Source: Symbiodinium microadriaticum
Lineage: Eukaryota > Sar > Dinophyceae > Suessiales > Symbiodiniaceae
NCBI GenBank assembly: GCA_001939145.1
Contig: LSRX01000422.1
Location: 320,478-384,477, forward strand
Direction: 5' to 3'
Length of the DNA: 64,000 nucleotides
Below are positions 1-11,143 of the stretch, in pieces; the first letter of the stretch is position 1; each line of letters opens with the position of its first letter. Both the position numbers and the translations under genes were made by a program. Under the pieces are notes generated by a model. That model saw only the letters and a program-made list of their open reading frames with translations, ran no database searches and was not told the DNA's origin.

Positions 1-100
1 CCACCACCACCACCACCACCACCACCACCACCAAACCACCGCCACCACTACCGCCGCCACCACCACCCACCACAACAACAACAACAACAGCAACAGCTCC
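1..100. repeat. (CCA)n / (CAA)n trinucleotide microsatellite
   Basis: The window opens in a CCA-repeat tract that decays into CCG/CCA and then CAA/CAG triplets. It is low-complexity DNA with no gene attached. Confidence 0.9.
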
Positions 101-490
101 CATGCATCCGAGGTCAGTCCGAAGTGAGCTGCCGGCCGAAATCAAATGACGCATGTGAGCTGAAAACGGGCCGTGCTGCTTAATATTTTTCGCAGCCTGT
201 GCGCGGCCAACCCAGGTTTTAGTGGTGGAGAGTTTAGGGGTTTGGGAAAGACCACGGGGTGAACAGAAGGTTCCATCAAGATTGCACTACGTAGGCGTCA
301 CAACAGCTTGAAATCCTGATCCCGAAGGCGATGCACGTGTTTACGGCGACGGCTTCCCAGAGTTTGGTCTATGTTGCAGCTGGATTTATCAACACCTTTA
401 ATGATTTTATACCCTCTTAGATTTCTGGAGACCTCCCTTCTATGGTATACGGCGGACTGACCCTCCGCTTTCAAGCCGAGCCCTCTAGCA

Positions 491-603
491 ACCCAGAGAC
501 TCCAATATCCCTTAATTAAGGAATATACCTTATACTATAGTAGGATCCCTAATATGATTTAAAAGTACAGTATATTCCTTAATTAAGGGATATTGGAGTC
601 TTT
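491..603. mobile_element. Palindromic MITE-like element, family 1 (CCCAGAG termini)
   Basis: Left arm ACCCAGAGACTCCAATATCC followed by CTTAATTAAGGAATATAC is matched by the reverse complement at the right end (GTATATTCC...GGATATTGGAGTCT). The short centre is AT-rich. This is the AGACTCCAATATCCC variant of a family whose commoner arm reads AGAGCCCAATACCCC. No transposase is encoded. Size, terminal inverted repeats and recurrence fit a MITE or introner-type element. Confidence 0.8.
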
Positions 604-1010
604 GGCACAGCTCGAAACCATGAATCCTAAGTGGGTTGCGATTCCCCAGACTCGGAGCCCTCAACCCTACCAACACCTTTAGGGTTTAGGGTTTAGGGAA
701 AACCCCAAATATCCTTCGGTTTTCAGGACGTATGAACGAAAGCATGAGCAGGAGCCCGAAAAAAGGCATTTGTAGGTTCTAAAGGCCAAGGCAAGCCCTA
801 ACATGGAAGTCGAAGCCCAAATAAGTACCGATATTATTTCTTTGGGTTCCTTTCTAGAATTATACACTATAAGGAGCCCGAAGCCCTATTCCAATTATTA
901 AGGCCCCTATAGTTTCCTTATAAAACCCTATAGAAACCCTTATAGATCCCTTTAAGGAACCCTTTAAAAGGGACCCTAATGTGGAGAGCTACCCATCTTC
1001 CTGCAGCCAG

Positions 1011-4000
1011 GATTTGCCTTGGTCTGCGCTCAGCAATTCAGCGAGGGTGCTGCGCTGCTCCGTGAGGCAAGACTTCTCTCGGGTCGTCTTTCAGAGGCAC
1101 AGTAATCTCAACCCTAAACCCTAAACCCTTAATTTTCCTGGCACGTGATTGAGATGATGATGGTGTTGATTACGACGAGCTTTCAGGACTTTGCTGCTGC
1201 CGCTTTGAACATGAGCTTTCGTCACGCAGATGAGGATTCGGATGTGGTTCAAGGTTTAGTGTTTAGGTGTGTGTGTGTGTGTTTCTGGGGGGAATTTGTT
1301 CTCAATTTCTCTTCACAGACAGCACACAAAGTGCCTTGCCCATGGCTGGAACTCATACTTGTATCGCCAAGAACGATGTAGTCGTTATCGTCGGAAGAGG
1401 AGGAGGAGCACCAGTAGGGGTATTTAGGGGTAGGAGTTGGATTAGGAGTCGGCGTACAAGTAGTAGGAGTGGCAGCAGGAGCGCCCACGTGCAGAGCGCC
1501 CAAGGTGCCAATGTCTTCGAACTGAACTCTTTCGGTCGTACCTTAAGCCCCGTACCCTAAACCCTACACCCTACACCCGAAACCCTACACCCTAAACCCT
1601 GAATCCTAACCCTGATCCCTAAACCCCGAACCCTAAAGCCTGACAGGCTTGAAGGCTTCACTTCTTCTGGGGGCTGGCCCCGGCTCTCAAGCTACAGCCC
1701 GAAACTGCAGACCCGAATCCCTGGGCCCTGAGCCTGAGTGCGCTTCATACAAGAAGTAAATAGGTAGATAAACCTGTACATATTTTTGTACATGGTTCAT
1801 AGCTGCATGTGCGTGTATGTGTATATATCTATATATATATAAATATATACGTGTGTGTGTCTGTGTGTATACATGTAACAAATAGACAAACAGATAGATA
1901 AAAAATCTGTACTTACATATGTATATATATATATAATATGTATGTATGTCTGTATGTCTGTCTGTATGTATGTATGTATGTATGTATGCATGTATGTATG
2001 TATGCATGTATGTATGCATATATATATATATATATATGTGACTGAAAGCCTGTAGAGAGCAGAGAGAAATGGGGTTTCTGGTTCTGTGGGTTCGAACCAC
2101 TGTAAACCCTAATCGGGGGGTGTCTTGTATGGTTTGCAGGATCAGGAGTTGAGCCCGCAGGCTCTGTTGGAGTCGATGCAGACCTCTTCGCCCATCCACC
2201 TCCCGAGGCTTACGGCTTCTGGGACCGAAGTTCCTAAGTAGGGGTTTAGGATTTAATTGAGGGTTTATGGGGTTTGGTGTTTAGGGGGCTTTTGGGGTTT
2301 ATAGTAGCAGGGTTCGTCAGAGTTCCGGGTTCAAAGTTCGAGGGTGGATGGTTGAGGGCTCGGTTATGTTATGGGTAGTGATCTAAGTTGTGCCTTTGCA
2401 GGAGTACCCGAAAAGCGGCCCCGATCACGACCCCTGCACATTCGCCGGAGGTTTTGTGCCCACACATTTGAAGGCCAACCTCCACCAGGTTCAACATCCT
2501 GCAGCTAGAGCAGCTTTCATTCGAGTTGTTATCGAAAACTTGGGAGTCTTCTTAGTATCTGCAGTCCTTCCTCCATATTCGAAAACGCGCATCGTGTGTC
2601 TTTCCCGTGTTGCCAAGAAAGGCGCGAGCAATGATGTTGCTTCCGCATAGGCAGGAAGTCAAGTCTTGCAAGAACCGCTGTGCTCCGAGCATTGATTCAC
2701 TGTCAGAACTGATCTGCTGAAAGAATGGCGATCTAAAGCTGCCTGGCCCCTACACTCTCAAACCCTAAACCGGCAAGATAAGCTGAGGGGTCTTAGTCCG
2801 CCTTCCCTTTGAGGGGTTCTGTAATCAGGCAGGCGGAAAAAAGGCGTTCAATAACAACCTAAACCTTCAAAACAAAATCCGTAATTAAACTCTAGACCCG
2901 TAACCCTAAACCCTAAAGCCCCAAAACCCCTAAAACCTAGACCCCTTAACCCTAAACCCTAAACCCCTAAAACCTAGACCCCTTAACCCTAAACCCTAAA
3001 CCCCTAAAACCTAGACCCCTTAACCCTAAACCCTAAACCCCTAAAACCTAGACCCTTAACGCTGAACCCTGAAGCCTCAAATCCCTAAACCATCGACCAG
3101 AAACATCCTGGAGCGCCGAAACGAGGAACCAAGAGCCTGAAATCCAGTCCCAAAGCTACTGAGATTGCTCCGAACCGCAGACCCTCTGGCTCCAAGTTTG
3201 ACTCTTGGTGGTTTAGGGTTTAGGGCTTTTTAGCGGTTTTGGGGTTTCGGGTTTAGGTTCTGTTAGGGTTTTGGGGGGTTTTCGGGTTCAGGGTATATAG
3301 CACTCTTCAGGGCGTACACTAGAACACGGTTTAGGGTTTAGGGTTTGGGGTACCCTAGACCATAAACCCAAAACCCTAAACCCAGTGGGATGCCCGCAAG
3401 GTCCAGCTCCTAAGTCTGGCGAACAGGAGTCTGCAGAATTCAGGAACTTGTGTGGAAAGCTCGGGGGGTTTGGGTTTAGGGTTTGGTTTAGAGTTTAGTT
3501 TAATATTTTAGGGTAAGGGTTTAGTTTAGTATTTTAGGGTATAAGATTTAGTCGATGGTTTAGTGTTTTTAGGGTTTCGGGTTTATTCTGTCTACCAGCC
3601 CCATGACTGTGACCCGAAACTGAGCGCCCCAAAGCACGCGTATGCCTCCAGCCTTGAACGCAGCTCTGCTTTTCGCGACACGTTCGGCGCTGATGTTTTG
3701 GTAGCTCACAGTATGTCGATTATAGTGGAAGTCGCACTGCTCAGTGGCAAGACAGCTACTGTGAAGGCAAACTTGGACGAGAAGGTGCAAGCATTACAAC
3801 TTAGGGCGCAGAATGCGCTTGGAGTTGGAAAAGGGAGGCTGCTGGACTCATCCGGAAGCGATTTGGACACAGGGGCACTGATCAAGAAAGCCAATTTGCA
3901 GAATGGTGACTCGCTCACCCTGCACATACACCATGTTCAAGTTCAATACTCCAGTGGCGCTTTCGCCGCCATTCTTGGGGATAGAACCGTTGTGACTTGG

Positions 4001-6578
4001 GGGAGAAACGACAATGGTGGTGACAACAATGCTGCGCGGGCTCAGCTGAAGAACGTGCAGCAGATCCAAGCTACCAGAATCGGCGGCACTTTTGCAGCCA
4101 TTCTTGCTGACACATCCGTCGTGACCTGGGGTGATTCGGGTGCTGGTGGTGACAGCCGCGCTGTGCAGGATCAGCTGAAGCACGTGCAGCAAATCCAAGC
4201 CGCTGAGTATGCGTTTGCTGCTATTCTTGGCGATGGTTCTGTTGCGACCTGGGGTGTGAATGAGTTTGGCGGTGACAGTAGTGCCGTGAAAGATCAGCTG
4301 AAAAATGTGCAGCAAATCCAAGCGGCTCTCTGGGCATTTGCTGCCATTCGTGTTGATGGATCCGTCGTGACATGGGGTTATGCTGGTGGTGACTGTAGTG
4401 CTGTGCGGGATCAGCTGAAGAACGTACAGCAAATCCAAGCATCTTCTCATGCTTTTGCTGCCATCTGTGGCGATGGTTCTGTCGTGACCTGGGGTCTTGC
4501 CAGCGCTGGTGGTAACAGTCGACCTGTGCAGGACCAGCTGAAAAATGTGCAGCATATCCAAGCCTCGGAGAAAGCTTTTGCCGCCGTTCTTGCTGATGGT
4601 TCTGTCGTGACTTGGGGTGAACCTGAGTATGGTGGTGACAGCAGTGTTGTGCAGGATCAGCTGCAGAATGTGCAGCAAATCCAAGGCACTGCATGCCTTT
4701 CAGGCCTTTGTGGAGGGGCTTTTGCTGCCATCCTTCGCGATGGAAGCGTCGTGACTTGGGGTCATGCTCACTGTGGTGGTGACAGCAGTGCTGTGCAGGC
4801 ACGGCTGCAGCATGTGCAGCAAATACAGGCCTCTGGCGGGGCTTTTGCTGCCATTCTTGGTAATGGGTCTGTTGTGACCTGGGGTGCGGCTGAAGATGGT
4901 GGTGACAGCAGTGCTGTGCAAGATAGGCTGAAGACTGTGAAGCATGTCCAAGCCTCACAGAAAGCTTTTGCTGCTATTCTCGAGGATGGCTCGGTCGTGA
5001 CTTGGGGTGCAGATGAGTATGGTGCTGACAGCAGTGCTGTGCAGGATCAGCTACAGAATGTGCAGCAACTCCAAGCCTCACAGAGAGCTTTTGCTGCCAT
5101 TCTCGCCCACGGGAAGATCGTGACGTGGGGTAGTACTGAGGATGGTGGTGACAGCAGCGCTGTTCATGCCCAGATCAGTTAACTACGGGCAGCCCGACTC
5201 CTTGCGAAGTTCCTTTTGCTGCATTTCTTGGCCATGGAGCATCGTCACCTGGGCAGGAGATGGTCCTGGTGGTGAGAGTGTTGAGGATGAGCCGAAGGAT
5301 CGAGCAGCTGTGCTTGTGTCGCTAGGTCGTTGCTAAGTTCATAGCAACATATCGCACAAGAGGTGAACGAGCAGTTGCGACAGAACGAAGCACTCGTTGC
5401 ATGGACTGTAAGATCCAGAAAGGGTATGAGAATATCGGGGAACAGCATCCGCGAAGCAGCATCGGTACCCAGTACCCCCGACATCTACCCCGCCGGGTTG
5501 GCGGACGTTTCCATGCCGGCAAGAGTGTTGGCTTGGTGCAGCGTTTCGATTGTTGGGGCGGGGCGGGGGGCTTGGAGGCTTGAACGATCCATTATGCTAT
5601 CTTTGAGCTACCCAGAGAGCCCAATACACCTCAATTGAGAAATGCACCTGAACTCAAAATGTGAAGACGTTCATAATCAGTTTGCATTTCTTAGTTTGGA
5701 CAGGGGCCCTGAAACATAATCGCAGATTCGACGTTCAGGCTCGCCACTCCCTCTAAGGCTAGTTGTAATGAGTTCTCTCTCGCACCTAGTCTAGAGACCC
5801 CAAAGCTAGAAACCTGCCTCATACCCTGACACCTATGCCCGTAATCCCAAAAAACAAAGGAACCGCAAATGCAGCATCCCATGCGATAGAGGCCTGAACA
5901 AGTAGTCTTACAGCATACCCGTACAATAGTCCCCATACACCGATACGACAGCATTCCCCCAAACCGAACGGCAGTTTTCGAGATCGCTGTTAAAACTCTT
6001 ACAACGACGCGGTTCTAATTCTTGACGACCGATATACGCAAGCCTGTTGTAGGGGTCGGGATGCTCGCCAATAGCCCCTGACACGTAACAAAACCCATTC
6101 CTAATTACTTATCATGGCCCCTATACCAAACCCCTATGCTACCCTGTAATAGTAAAGAAACCCCCTAGACCCTAAACCCTAATATCCCTTTAAAGGAGCT
6201 CTAACCCTGAACCCTAAACCCTAGTCTAAATCATTACCCCTGAATGCGAGGAAGACCAGCTCGAAGAGCCGGTGGCTGGCCCTGTCCACTTGATGAACGC
6301 CCTAAGTGCCTCGGCCTGTTTTTTTTTAATTTTAGGGTTTAGGATTCAGGGTTTGGGGTTTTAGGATTTAGGGTTTAGGGGTTTAGGGTTTAGGGTGTAG
6401 TGTGTAGGGTTTATAAGGCCTTAGGTTGTACTGCGTAGGTGTCATAATGGTTCAGGGTGTAAGGTTTATAAGAGTTTGGGGTGTTGGGCAGTTCATGGTT
6501 ACTCACTTGGCTCCCTAAACACCGACTTGGTTTGAGGGTTAAGGGTTTAGGAGTTCCTGGTCCGACCCTGAGCACAGT

Positions 6579-6613
<35 letters not shown>

Positions 6614-9600
6614 CTCCTTCCTTCTCCCTTCTACTCGAAAGCTTGTGCCACAATGTCACATTCTGGGTTTTCGTTGCCTTTCGCAGAAGCATGCTAACAA
6701 TAGGCGAGGTTCATCGGAGGATACCTCAAAATGCAAGCTCTTTCCAAAGCAACGGGATGATCTAGGTGGCGCTTTGGGAAAACTTTGAAATTTCCTTTAC
6801 GGTACCTAAAGAGGTACTGTATAAATATTTTTAAGTGGCCCAAAATTACCCAGTGATGGAGTGCATAGATTTTCAGGACGGATGCCGCCGGCCACTTCGG
6901 ACTAAGCCCCTAAATCCTAAACCCTAATGTTGTCGAAGCTCGGTTGGATGCATCTGTGAAAGATCAATCCGGTCACAGTGCTTGTGAGTTTTAACATGAT
7001 GGTTACTATAGGGGCCTTAATTTTAATAATTCTGTATACTATTTTGGGGGGGTCCTTGTCATACTTATAGTATAATGGGCCTCAACACCCTATTCTAATT
7101 CTTATAAGGCCCCTACATTATGAAGCCCGGAGGGTCGCAATTCGGAAGGCACCTTCGACACATTGGGGTCGATCCTGGTTAAGGCGAGGTTTCCCGGGCT
7201 CGCTCCGTCTTTAGGACTCTTTGGGTAAACCTTGCTTTATGGAATAAAGTGTTCAGCGGAAATCGTGTTTTTCTCCAGCCCTTTCTGCTAGTGATCAACA
7301 TAAGAGTTCCGGAGGGCCTGAAGAAAAGCTTTAAAAGCTTTCCAGATCTGCGGCTGGGACGAACCAACAGTTGCAACAGCCACAACGGCGACGACAGCAC
7401 TACGTGGCTGCACATACAGCAACAACAACTCAGAAGCACCAGTTAGAACAACAGCAAGAACGGCGGCAACAACGCCAAACCCCGTTCTTCACCCCAATGA
7501 CAACCAGCGAGGCTTTGCTTACTTCTATCTGGGAGAGTTCTCTCTTGCGAAGGGCGTGCTGGAGAGGGCAGTCAAACTGCACTTTGGATGCTACTATAGG
7601 GTTTAGGGTTTAGGGTACTATAGGGAAGGGAGCTCAAGAATTGCTCACGTCGTTTGAGAAGGGGTCCTGATTCTCGTTCTAACATGTAACCCTAAACCCT
7701 GAACTCTTAAACCCGCCAACCCTACACCCTAAAGCATATACGTTCTTGGTGCATCGTAACGCGTCAAAGGCTGCTAGACTGTAGACAGGGCGTGACAGAA
7801 CGTCATGGGAAGCCAGTGGTGTTAGTATGAACCTTTGGCCTCGAGTCTGGGGTACCCATAAGAAGGATCATATCAGCCAATCACAAGCCAAATGTCTCAA
7901 GAGCCCCTTTCCGAATCCAATCGAAGACGAGGTGTGGAGCCACACCAATATGGGTAATATAGTTATAGGGACCTAAATAATTACCAGTGTCATTCCATAG
8001 GGCTCCTTAATACAACTATGCTAAAATCAACGAGCCCAAAACCCTGTTCTAATTATTGAAGCCCTTACATTACGGTCTATGACTTGAATCATCATCGCAC
8101 AAGATCTGTGTCGTATTGGCTGTGTCTCTCCAAGTCGCCCTAAACTCTGAACTTAAAAGCCTTGTGTCGAAGCTGAGCGGCTGTCCTTGAGGGTTTGTGG
8201 GGCCAGGGCGTCTCACTTAAGTCGTGACTACGGGCTGCAATCAGGAACAGCAGCCCACAATACCGGTGACTGAGGAGGAATGGTCATTGTTTAATATTGC
8301 TCAGCAAGTATACATATACATATGTGTATATATATATATATATATATACATATTCATAAATATAAACCTCTCCGTGTATGTACATATGTATGTATATATT
8401 CATTTAAACATGGTTATAAATAGATGACTCTTAGATGACTGAATACATACATATATTCATGTGCAGAATCTAACATAATATTTGTTGTAGTCGCTGTCGG
8501 AGTATCAGTGCTGTAGAAACAGTCAGTGCCATCCGTGATTCGGCTTCAGACGTAGTTACAGTAATGGTAATGCGATTGTGATTACTATTCTAGGGATGTT
8601 CGGACTATGATTGCTCGACGTTTGTGCCGCTGCAGCTCTCAGTCGTACCTCTTCCACTTCGTGCTGCTGTTGCTAATAACTATTGCCGCGAAAGCACCAG
8701 CAGCTACTACAAAAAGATTAAGCAGCATTGGCAGTACAGATCCTTTCGCAAGGTCAAAAATCCTGTTCCGAGAGCCCCGCATTCTGGCAGAAAGCCATTG
8801 GCTTTGATTTTTCCCTGTAGATAGTTGGTCCTGATTCGTGTTCCTCCCGTGTGTAGCTGGTTCTGAGTCGTGTGAGCCTTCACCGGATGCAGGTATCCAG
8901 AAAATCCACTGATTTGGAACAACCTCGGCGCAGTTCACCTTGCTGCTTGCCTTGCTACAAGCATCAGGAATCCCTAGCGTAAACAAGGTTCTTGAAACGG
9001 GCATGGTGTCGACTTTGCAGTCCAGGCAGAAATAGTGATACTGTTGATGGTATAAATCCTGAATTACCTCAAGGACCCTAAACTATGGGAATGACGGTAT
9101 ATTCCTTGCTATGGGGTATTGAAGGATTTATATCATCAACCGTAGTCTAGGACTCAGGGTTTATGTTGACTTTAGGGCGGGTGGAGCGAAGTACTACTTA
9201 CTGATTGCAAGCTTGGGGTCACAGCCTGTCTTCGCGAGCTTTGTCCTTTCTTCATGGTCCGGCTCGTAGATAGCGACTGAATCCTAGCCGTGTATTATCC
9301 CAAGCCTCTCAGACGAGGCTTAAGACTGTGGTTGATGTTTCTGTGGCCCTGGATCGCTGAGAACAGCAGTTGGTTCCGGTGACCAGTGTAAAGCAAATTC
9401 GCCGCACCCTGCCACAGTGGTTGAATGCAACCGTAGTCGAAGTACAGGCGCGTCAATCTCGCGTTTTCAATTTTCGCATCATGACATCTATTGCACACCT
9501 GTTTTGCGCTGCATACTGAGCGGTACAGGACATTTTCAGCACGCATGTATAAGGATGTTCACCGAGCGGCGGGGCTTTGGGCTTCGGATTGAGGGTTTGG

Positions 9601-10536
9601 ACCCATAAGGTCCCCTGCAGACGTGATTCTTGCGAGGCTTTGGGCGATACTTCACGGGCCGGCAAGACATTGCATGCTGCACTGGCGCGTGCTAGAAAGC
9701 TTACAGGCCGAGCTTTTTATCCGAAGCTTAATTCCTTAGCTCTAAGCCTGAATCCCCCCTAAACCCCAAAACCCTAAACCCTATGAACTCCCAAGACGAC
9801 CGCTATCATGTTTGCAGCCCGGGGCCTTTGGCTTCGGCTTTCAGCTTTCAGGGTGGAGTGTTTTTCATTTGCTAGAGCTGTGGAGAGCAAGCGGTATGGT
9901 TGTCCATGTTATTCGGACTTTGTGACACTGGGTCGTTTTGTTACGATGCTTGGCCATCAATCAGCGTTATTGCTACTAGTGCTACCCAGCACTCCTGCGT
10001 CTTGCTGAAATGGCTGGTGTTTTTTTGTCGTCGCGTGTGAATCGAAGGCTTTCTTGGTTTTGTTTCCGTGCTTGGCGGTGTCCTTGCTGGTGCTGCTTGT
10101 TGTTGTCTGTTGTTGTGGTTCCCGGCCGGTGGAAGTTTTGCTACTGCTGCTGCTCCTGCTGCTGCTTGGCCAACGGCTTCTGTTTATGCTTTGCGATCGG
10201 GATTCGTTTGCTTCTGTTTCGGGCTGGCAGGCCGCTAAATGAGCCCCGAAGCCCCTAAGCACAACCCCTTTGAACTGCAAGTGTAGCTGGGTTCGACTAG
10301 CAGGCCTCTTTGGCACCTGAAGCTCCCTGGGCAATTTGGAACCACACCCATCTTCTTTCAAAGCCTGGATCCTTTAAACGTTTATCGTAAACCCAAGTCT
10401 TCCAATCTCGGTGCAACAAATGCCGATTTCAGTCGAAATCCGATTTGTGGGCGGAGGCGATCACACAAGCTACTATCAGCAGCTGGTGTCCAACAATATC
10501 CACATGCAGCGCATCCACGACGCACACATTTTCTGG
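1011..10536 (+). CDS. Multi-exon TPR-repeat protein (partial, at least 8 exons)
   Basis: Eight exons join in phase: 1011-1066, 1187-1253, 1505-1534, 7512-7600, 8245-8303, 8893-8941, 9637-9706 and 10457-10536. All acceptors are AG|G. Donors after 1066, 8303, 8941 and 9706 are GC; the others are GT. The joined protein holds two clear TPR units that span exon junctions. One is LNSFGFAYFYLGEFSLAKG, formed by exons 3 and 4. The other is WNNLGAVHL-ALGDTSRAG, formed by exons 6 and 7, with the W/L/G/Y/A pattern correctly spaced. TPR proteins are scaffolds for protein-protein contacts; the partner is unknown here. The start lies upstream or outside the window and the end is uncertain (see 11754-11957). 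Introns carry telomere-like repeats, microsatellites and palindromic elements. The third intron (1535-7511) contains the RCC1-like gene. The far 5' and 3' exons are the least sure. Confidence 0.68.
1800..2040. repeat. TATG/TA/TG microsatellite block
   Basis: Alternating (TATG)n, (TA)n and (TG)n tracts. The long minus-strand open frame over this block is only a translation of the repeat. Confidence 0.85.
2140..2488 (+). CDS. Two candidate exons of unknown protein (2140-2229 and 2402-2488)
   Basis: Both segments have AG|G acceptors and GT donors, and both lengths are multiples of three (90 and 87 nt). In phase 0 they read DQELSPQALLESMQTSS... and EYPKSGPDHDPCTFAGG..., with more G/C third positions than the alternative frame. 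They lie in the third intron of the TPR gene. Including them would break the TPR repeat formed by exons 1505-1534 and 7512-7600, so they may belong to another transcript or be chance. Not recognised. Confidence 0.35.
2880..3065 (+). repeat. Interstitial CCCTAAA telomere-like array
   Basis: CCCTAAACCCTAAAACCTAGACCCCTTAA units are repeated about four times with small changes. This is a higher-order tandem of degenerate plant-type telomere repeats in a non-telomeric position. Confidence 0.85.
3713..5182 (+). CDS. Ubiquitin-like / RCC1-like repeat protein, intronless
   Basis: Encodes 489 residues. Residues 1 to about 76 (MSIIVEVALLSGKTATVKAN...) have the beta-grasp pattern of a ubiquitin-like domain. 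The rest is ten repeats of about 41 residues built on AFAAILxDGSVVTWG...GGDSSAVQDQLKNVQQIQAS, resembling the RCC1/HERC/UVR8 beta-propeller family, which is greatly expanded in dinoflagellates. These genes are often labelled HERC-type ubiquitin ligases, but no HECT domain is present, so a catalytic role is not supported; protein binding or sensing is more likely. The ATG at 3713 is preferred over the in-frame ATG at 3563 because the extra 50 codons run through telomere-like TTTAGGG sequence. There are no introns, unlike its host gene, which suggests retroposition. The reading frame ends at the tenth repeat; a decayed continuation follows. Confidence 0.88.
   Translation: MSIIVEVALLSGKTATVKANLDEKVQALQLRAQNALGVGKGRLLDSSGSDLDTGALIKKANLQNGDSLTLHIHHVQVQYSSGAFAAILGDRTVVTWGRNDNGGDNNAARAQLKNVQQIQATRIGGTFAAILADTSVVTWGDSGAGGDSRAVQDQLKHVQQIQAAEYAFAAILGDGSVATWGVNEFGGDSSAVKDQLKNVQQIQAALWAFAAIRVDGSVVTWGYAGGDCSAVRDQLKNVQQIQASSHAFAAICGDGSVVTWGLASAGGNSRPVQDQLKNVQHIQASEKAFAAVLADGSVVTWGEPEYGGDSSVVQDQLQNVQQIQGTACLSGLCGGAFAAILRDGSVVTWGHAHCGGDSSAVQARLQHVQQIQASGGAFAAILGNGSVVTWGAAEDGGDSSAVQDRLKTVKHVQASQKAFAAILEDGSVVTWGADEYGADSSAVQDQLQNVQQLQASQRAFAAILAHGKIVTWGSTEDGGDSSAVHAQIS
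5183..5336 (+). pseudogene. Frameshifted remnant of a further RCC1-like repeat
   Basis: After the stop, shifted frames still read VPFAAFLGHGA (about 5210-5242) and then IVTWAGDGPGGESVEDEPK (from about 5238). These are the two halves of one more FAAILxxG...VTWG...GG repeat. At least two indels separate them from the upstream frame, so the gene's 3' end is eroded, or the tail is a sequencing error. Confidence 0.6.
5608..6480. other. Gene-free stretch: decayed family 1 element and telomere-like DNA
   Basis: It begins with a degraded CCCAGAGAGCCCAATAC element (about 5608-5712). Unique AT-moderate sequence follows, then CCCTAAA tracts (6165-6225) and TTTAGGG tracts in the opposite orientation (6330-6420). 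No exon with AG|G and GT/GC borders stands out. Confidence 0.5.
6581..6609. repeat. (CT)n microsatellite
   Basis: About 14 uninterrupted CT dinucleotides. Confidence 0.9.
6765..6855 (+). mobile_element. Dispersed repeat starting GGTGGCGCTTTGGGAAA, copy 1
   Basis: This 90-bp segment recurs at 15952-16043: GGTGGCGCTTTGGGAAA, then TTTAAAAT-TCCTTTA-GGT-CCTA, an AGAGGAACC-like centre and a GGCCCAAAG end. The shared ends suggest a short non-autonomous element. Confidence 0.65.
7009..7122. mobile_element. Palindromic element family 2 (AGGGGCCTTAAT / ATTAAGGCCCCTA)
   Basis: Starts TATAGGGGCCTTAATTTTAAT and ends CCTATTCTAATTCTTATAAGG-CCCCTACATTA. The arms are inverted and the middle is a T/G-rich turn with TATAGTATAAT. 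The same arms recur many times in the window, always about 100-125 bp apart. No coding capacity. Confidence 0.75.
7958..8078. mobile_element. Palindromic element family 2, copy in a TPR-gene intron
   Basis: Arms TAGGGACCTAAATAATTACCA and CTGTTCTAATTATTGAAG-CCCTTACATTA, with the usual TAT/GGGCTCCTTA centre. It lies between exons 7512-7600 and 8245-8303. Confidence 0.7.
9041..9146. mobile_element. Palindromic element family 3 (GTTGATGATATAAATCC), in a TPR-gene intron
   Basis: The left arm starts CTGTTGATGGTATAAATCCT. The right arm ends AGGATTTATATCATCAACCGTAG, the inverted copy. The centre carries GACCCTAAACTATGGGAAT-GGTATATTCC. It lies wholly inside the intron between exons 8893-8941 and 9637-9706. 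The termini contain GT and AG dinucleotides. Confidence 0.8.
10138..10172. repeat. Imperfect (CTG)n microsatellite
   Basis: CTACTGCTGCTGCTCCTGCTGCTGC tract inside the intron between exons 9637-9706 and 10457-10536. Confidence 0.8.
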
Positions 10537-10849
10537 GTCCTTGTTGGCTAAAATTTTACATGTTTGTTATTATAAAACCCAATAGATATCATTTCTAATA
10601 TAGCCCCAACGCAGAACCAGTTGTTGTCTTCAGGGGTTCTGAGTCCCTGAGTGAAGATTTCGAGTCTGGAAATCGGTGAGGGCAGGGGCTGAAATGATTA
10701 CAGAAACTGCTTTGGGGTTCCTCATTATAGTTATAGTATCGCAGTAGAATAATATGCCCCAAAACCCTTTATTCTAAACAGATCAGAAAAGGCTTAAATC
10801 TTCGACAGATGCTTTCAGAGCCTCCCTCCAATAACCCTCCTCCCTATAG

Positions 10850-11108
10850 GCCTTAAGCCCTTAACCTTAAGCCCTATAGACCCTAAACCCTAAACCCCAA
10901 TCCCTATAGACCTTATGCCCTAATCCCTAAGCCCCATAGACCCTAAACCCTAAACCCTGAGCCCTATAGACCCTAATCCCAAAGCCCTTATAGACCCTAA
11001 TCCCTAAGCCCTATAGACCCTAAACCTTTAACCTTAAGCCCTATAGACCCTAAACCCTTAACCTTAAGCCCTATAGACCCTAAACCCTTAACCTTAAGCC
11101 CTTCAAAA
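10850..11108 (+). repeat. Telomere-derived minisatellite (CCCTATAGACCCTAAACCC units)
   Basis: Units of roughly 30 bp (CTTAAGCCCTATAGACCCTAAACCCTTAAC) repeated about eight times. The unit looks like CCCTAAA with an inserted TATAGA. Confidence 0.8.
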
Positions 11109-11143
11109 CCCGAGACAGACCCTTTACCCTACATCCTTGCTGC

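Noticed and set aside
3563-3712. Upstream ATG of the RCC1-like gene at 3563
   Set aside because: The added residues come from TTTAGGG sequence and unrelated DNA. The ubiquitin-like domain starts cleanly at the ATG at 3713.
4221-4958. Long minus-strand open frames under the RCC1-like gene
   Set aside because: Shadow frames of a repetitive gene; the sense frame has the conserved domain repeats.
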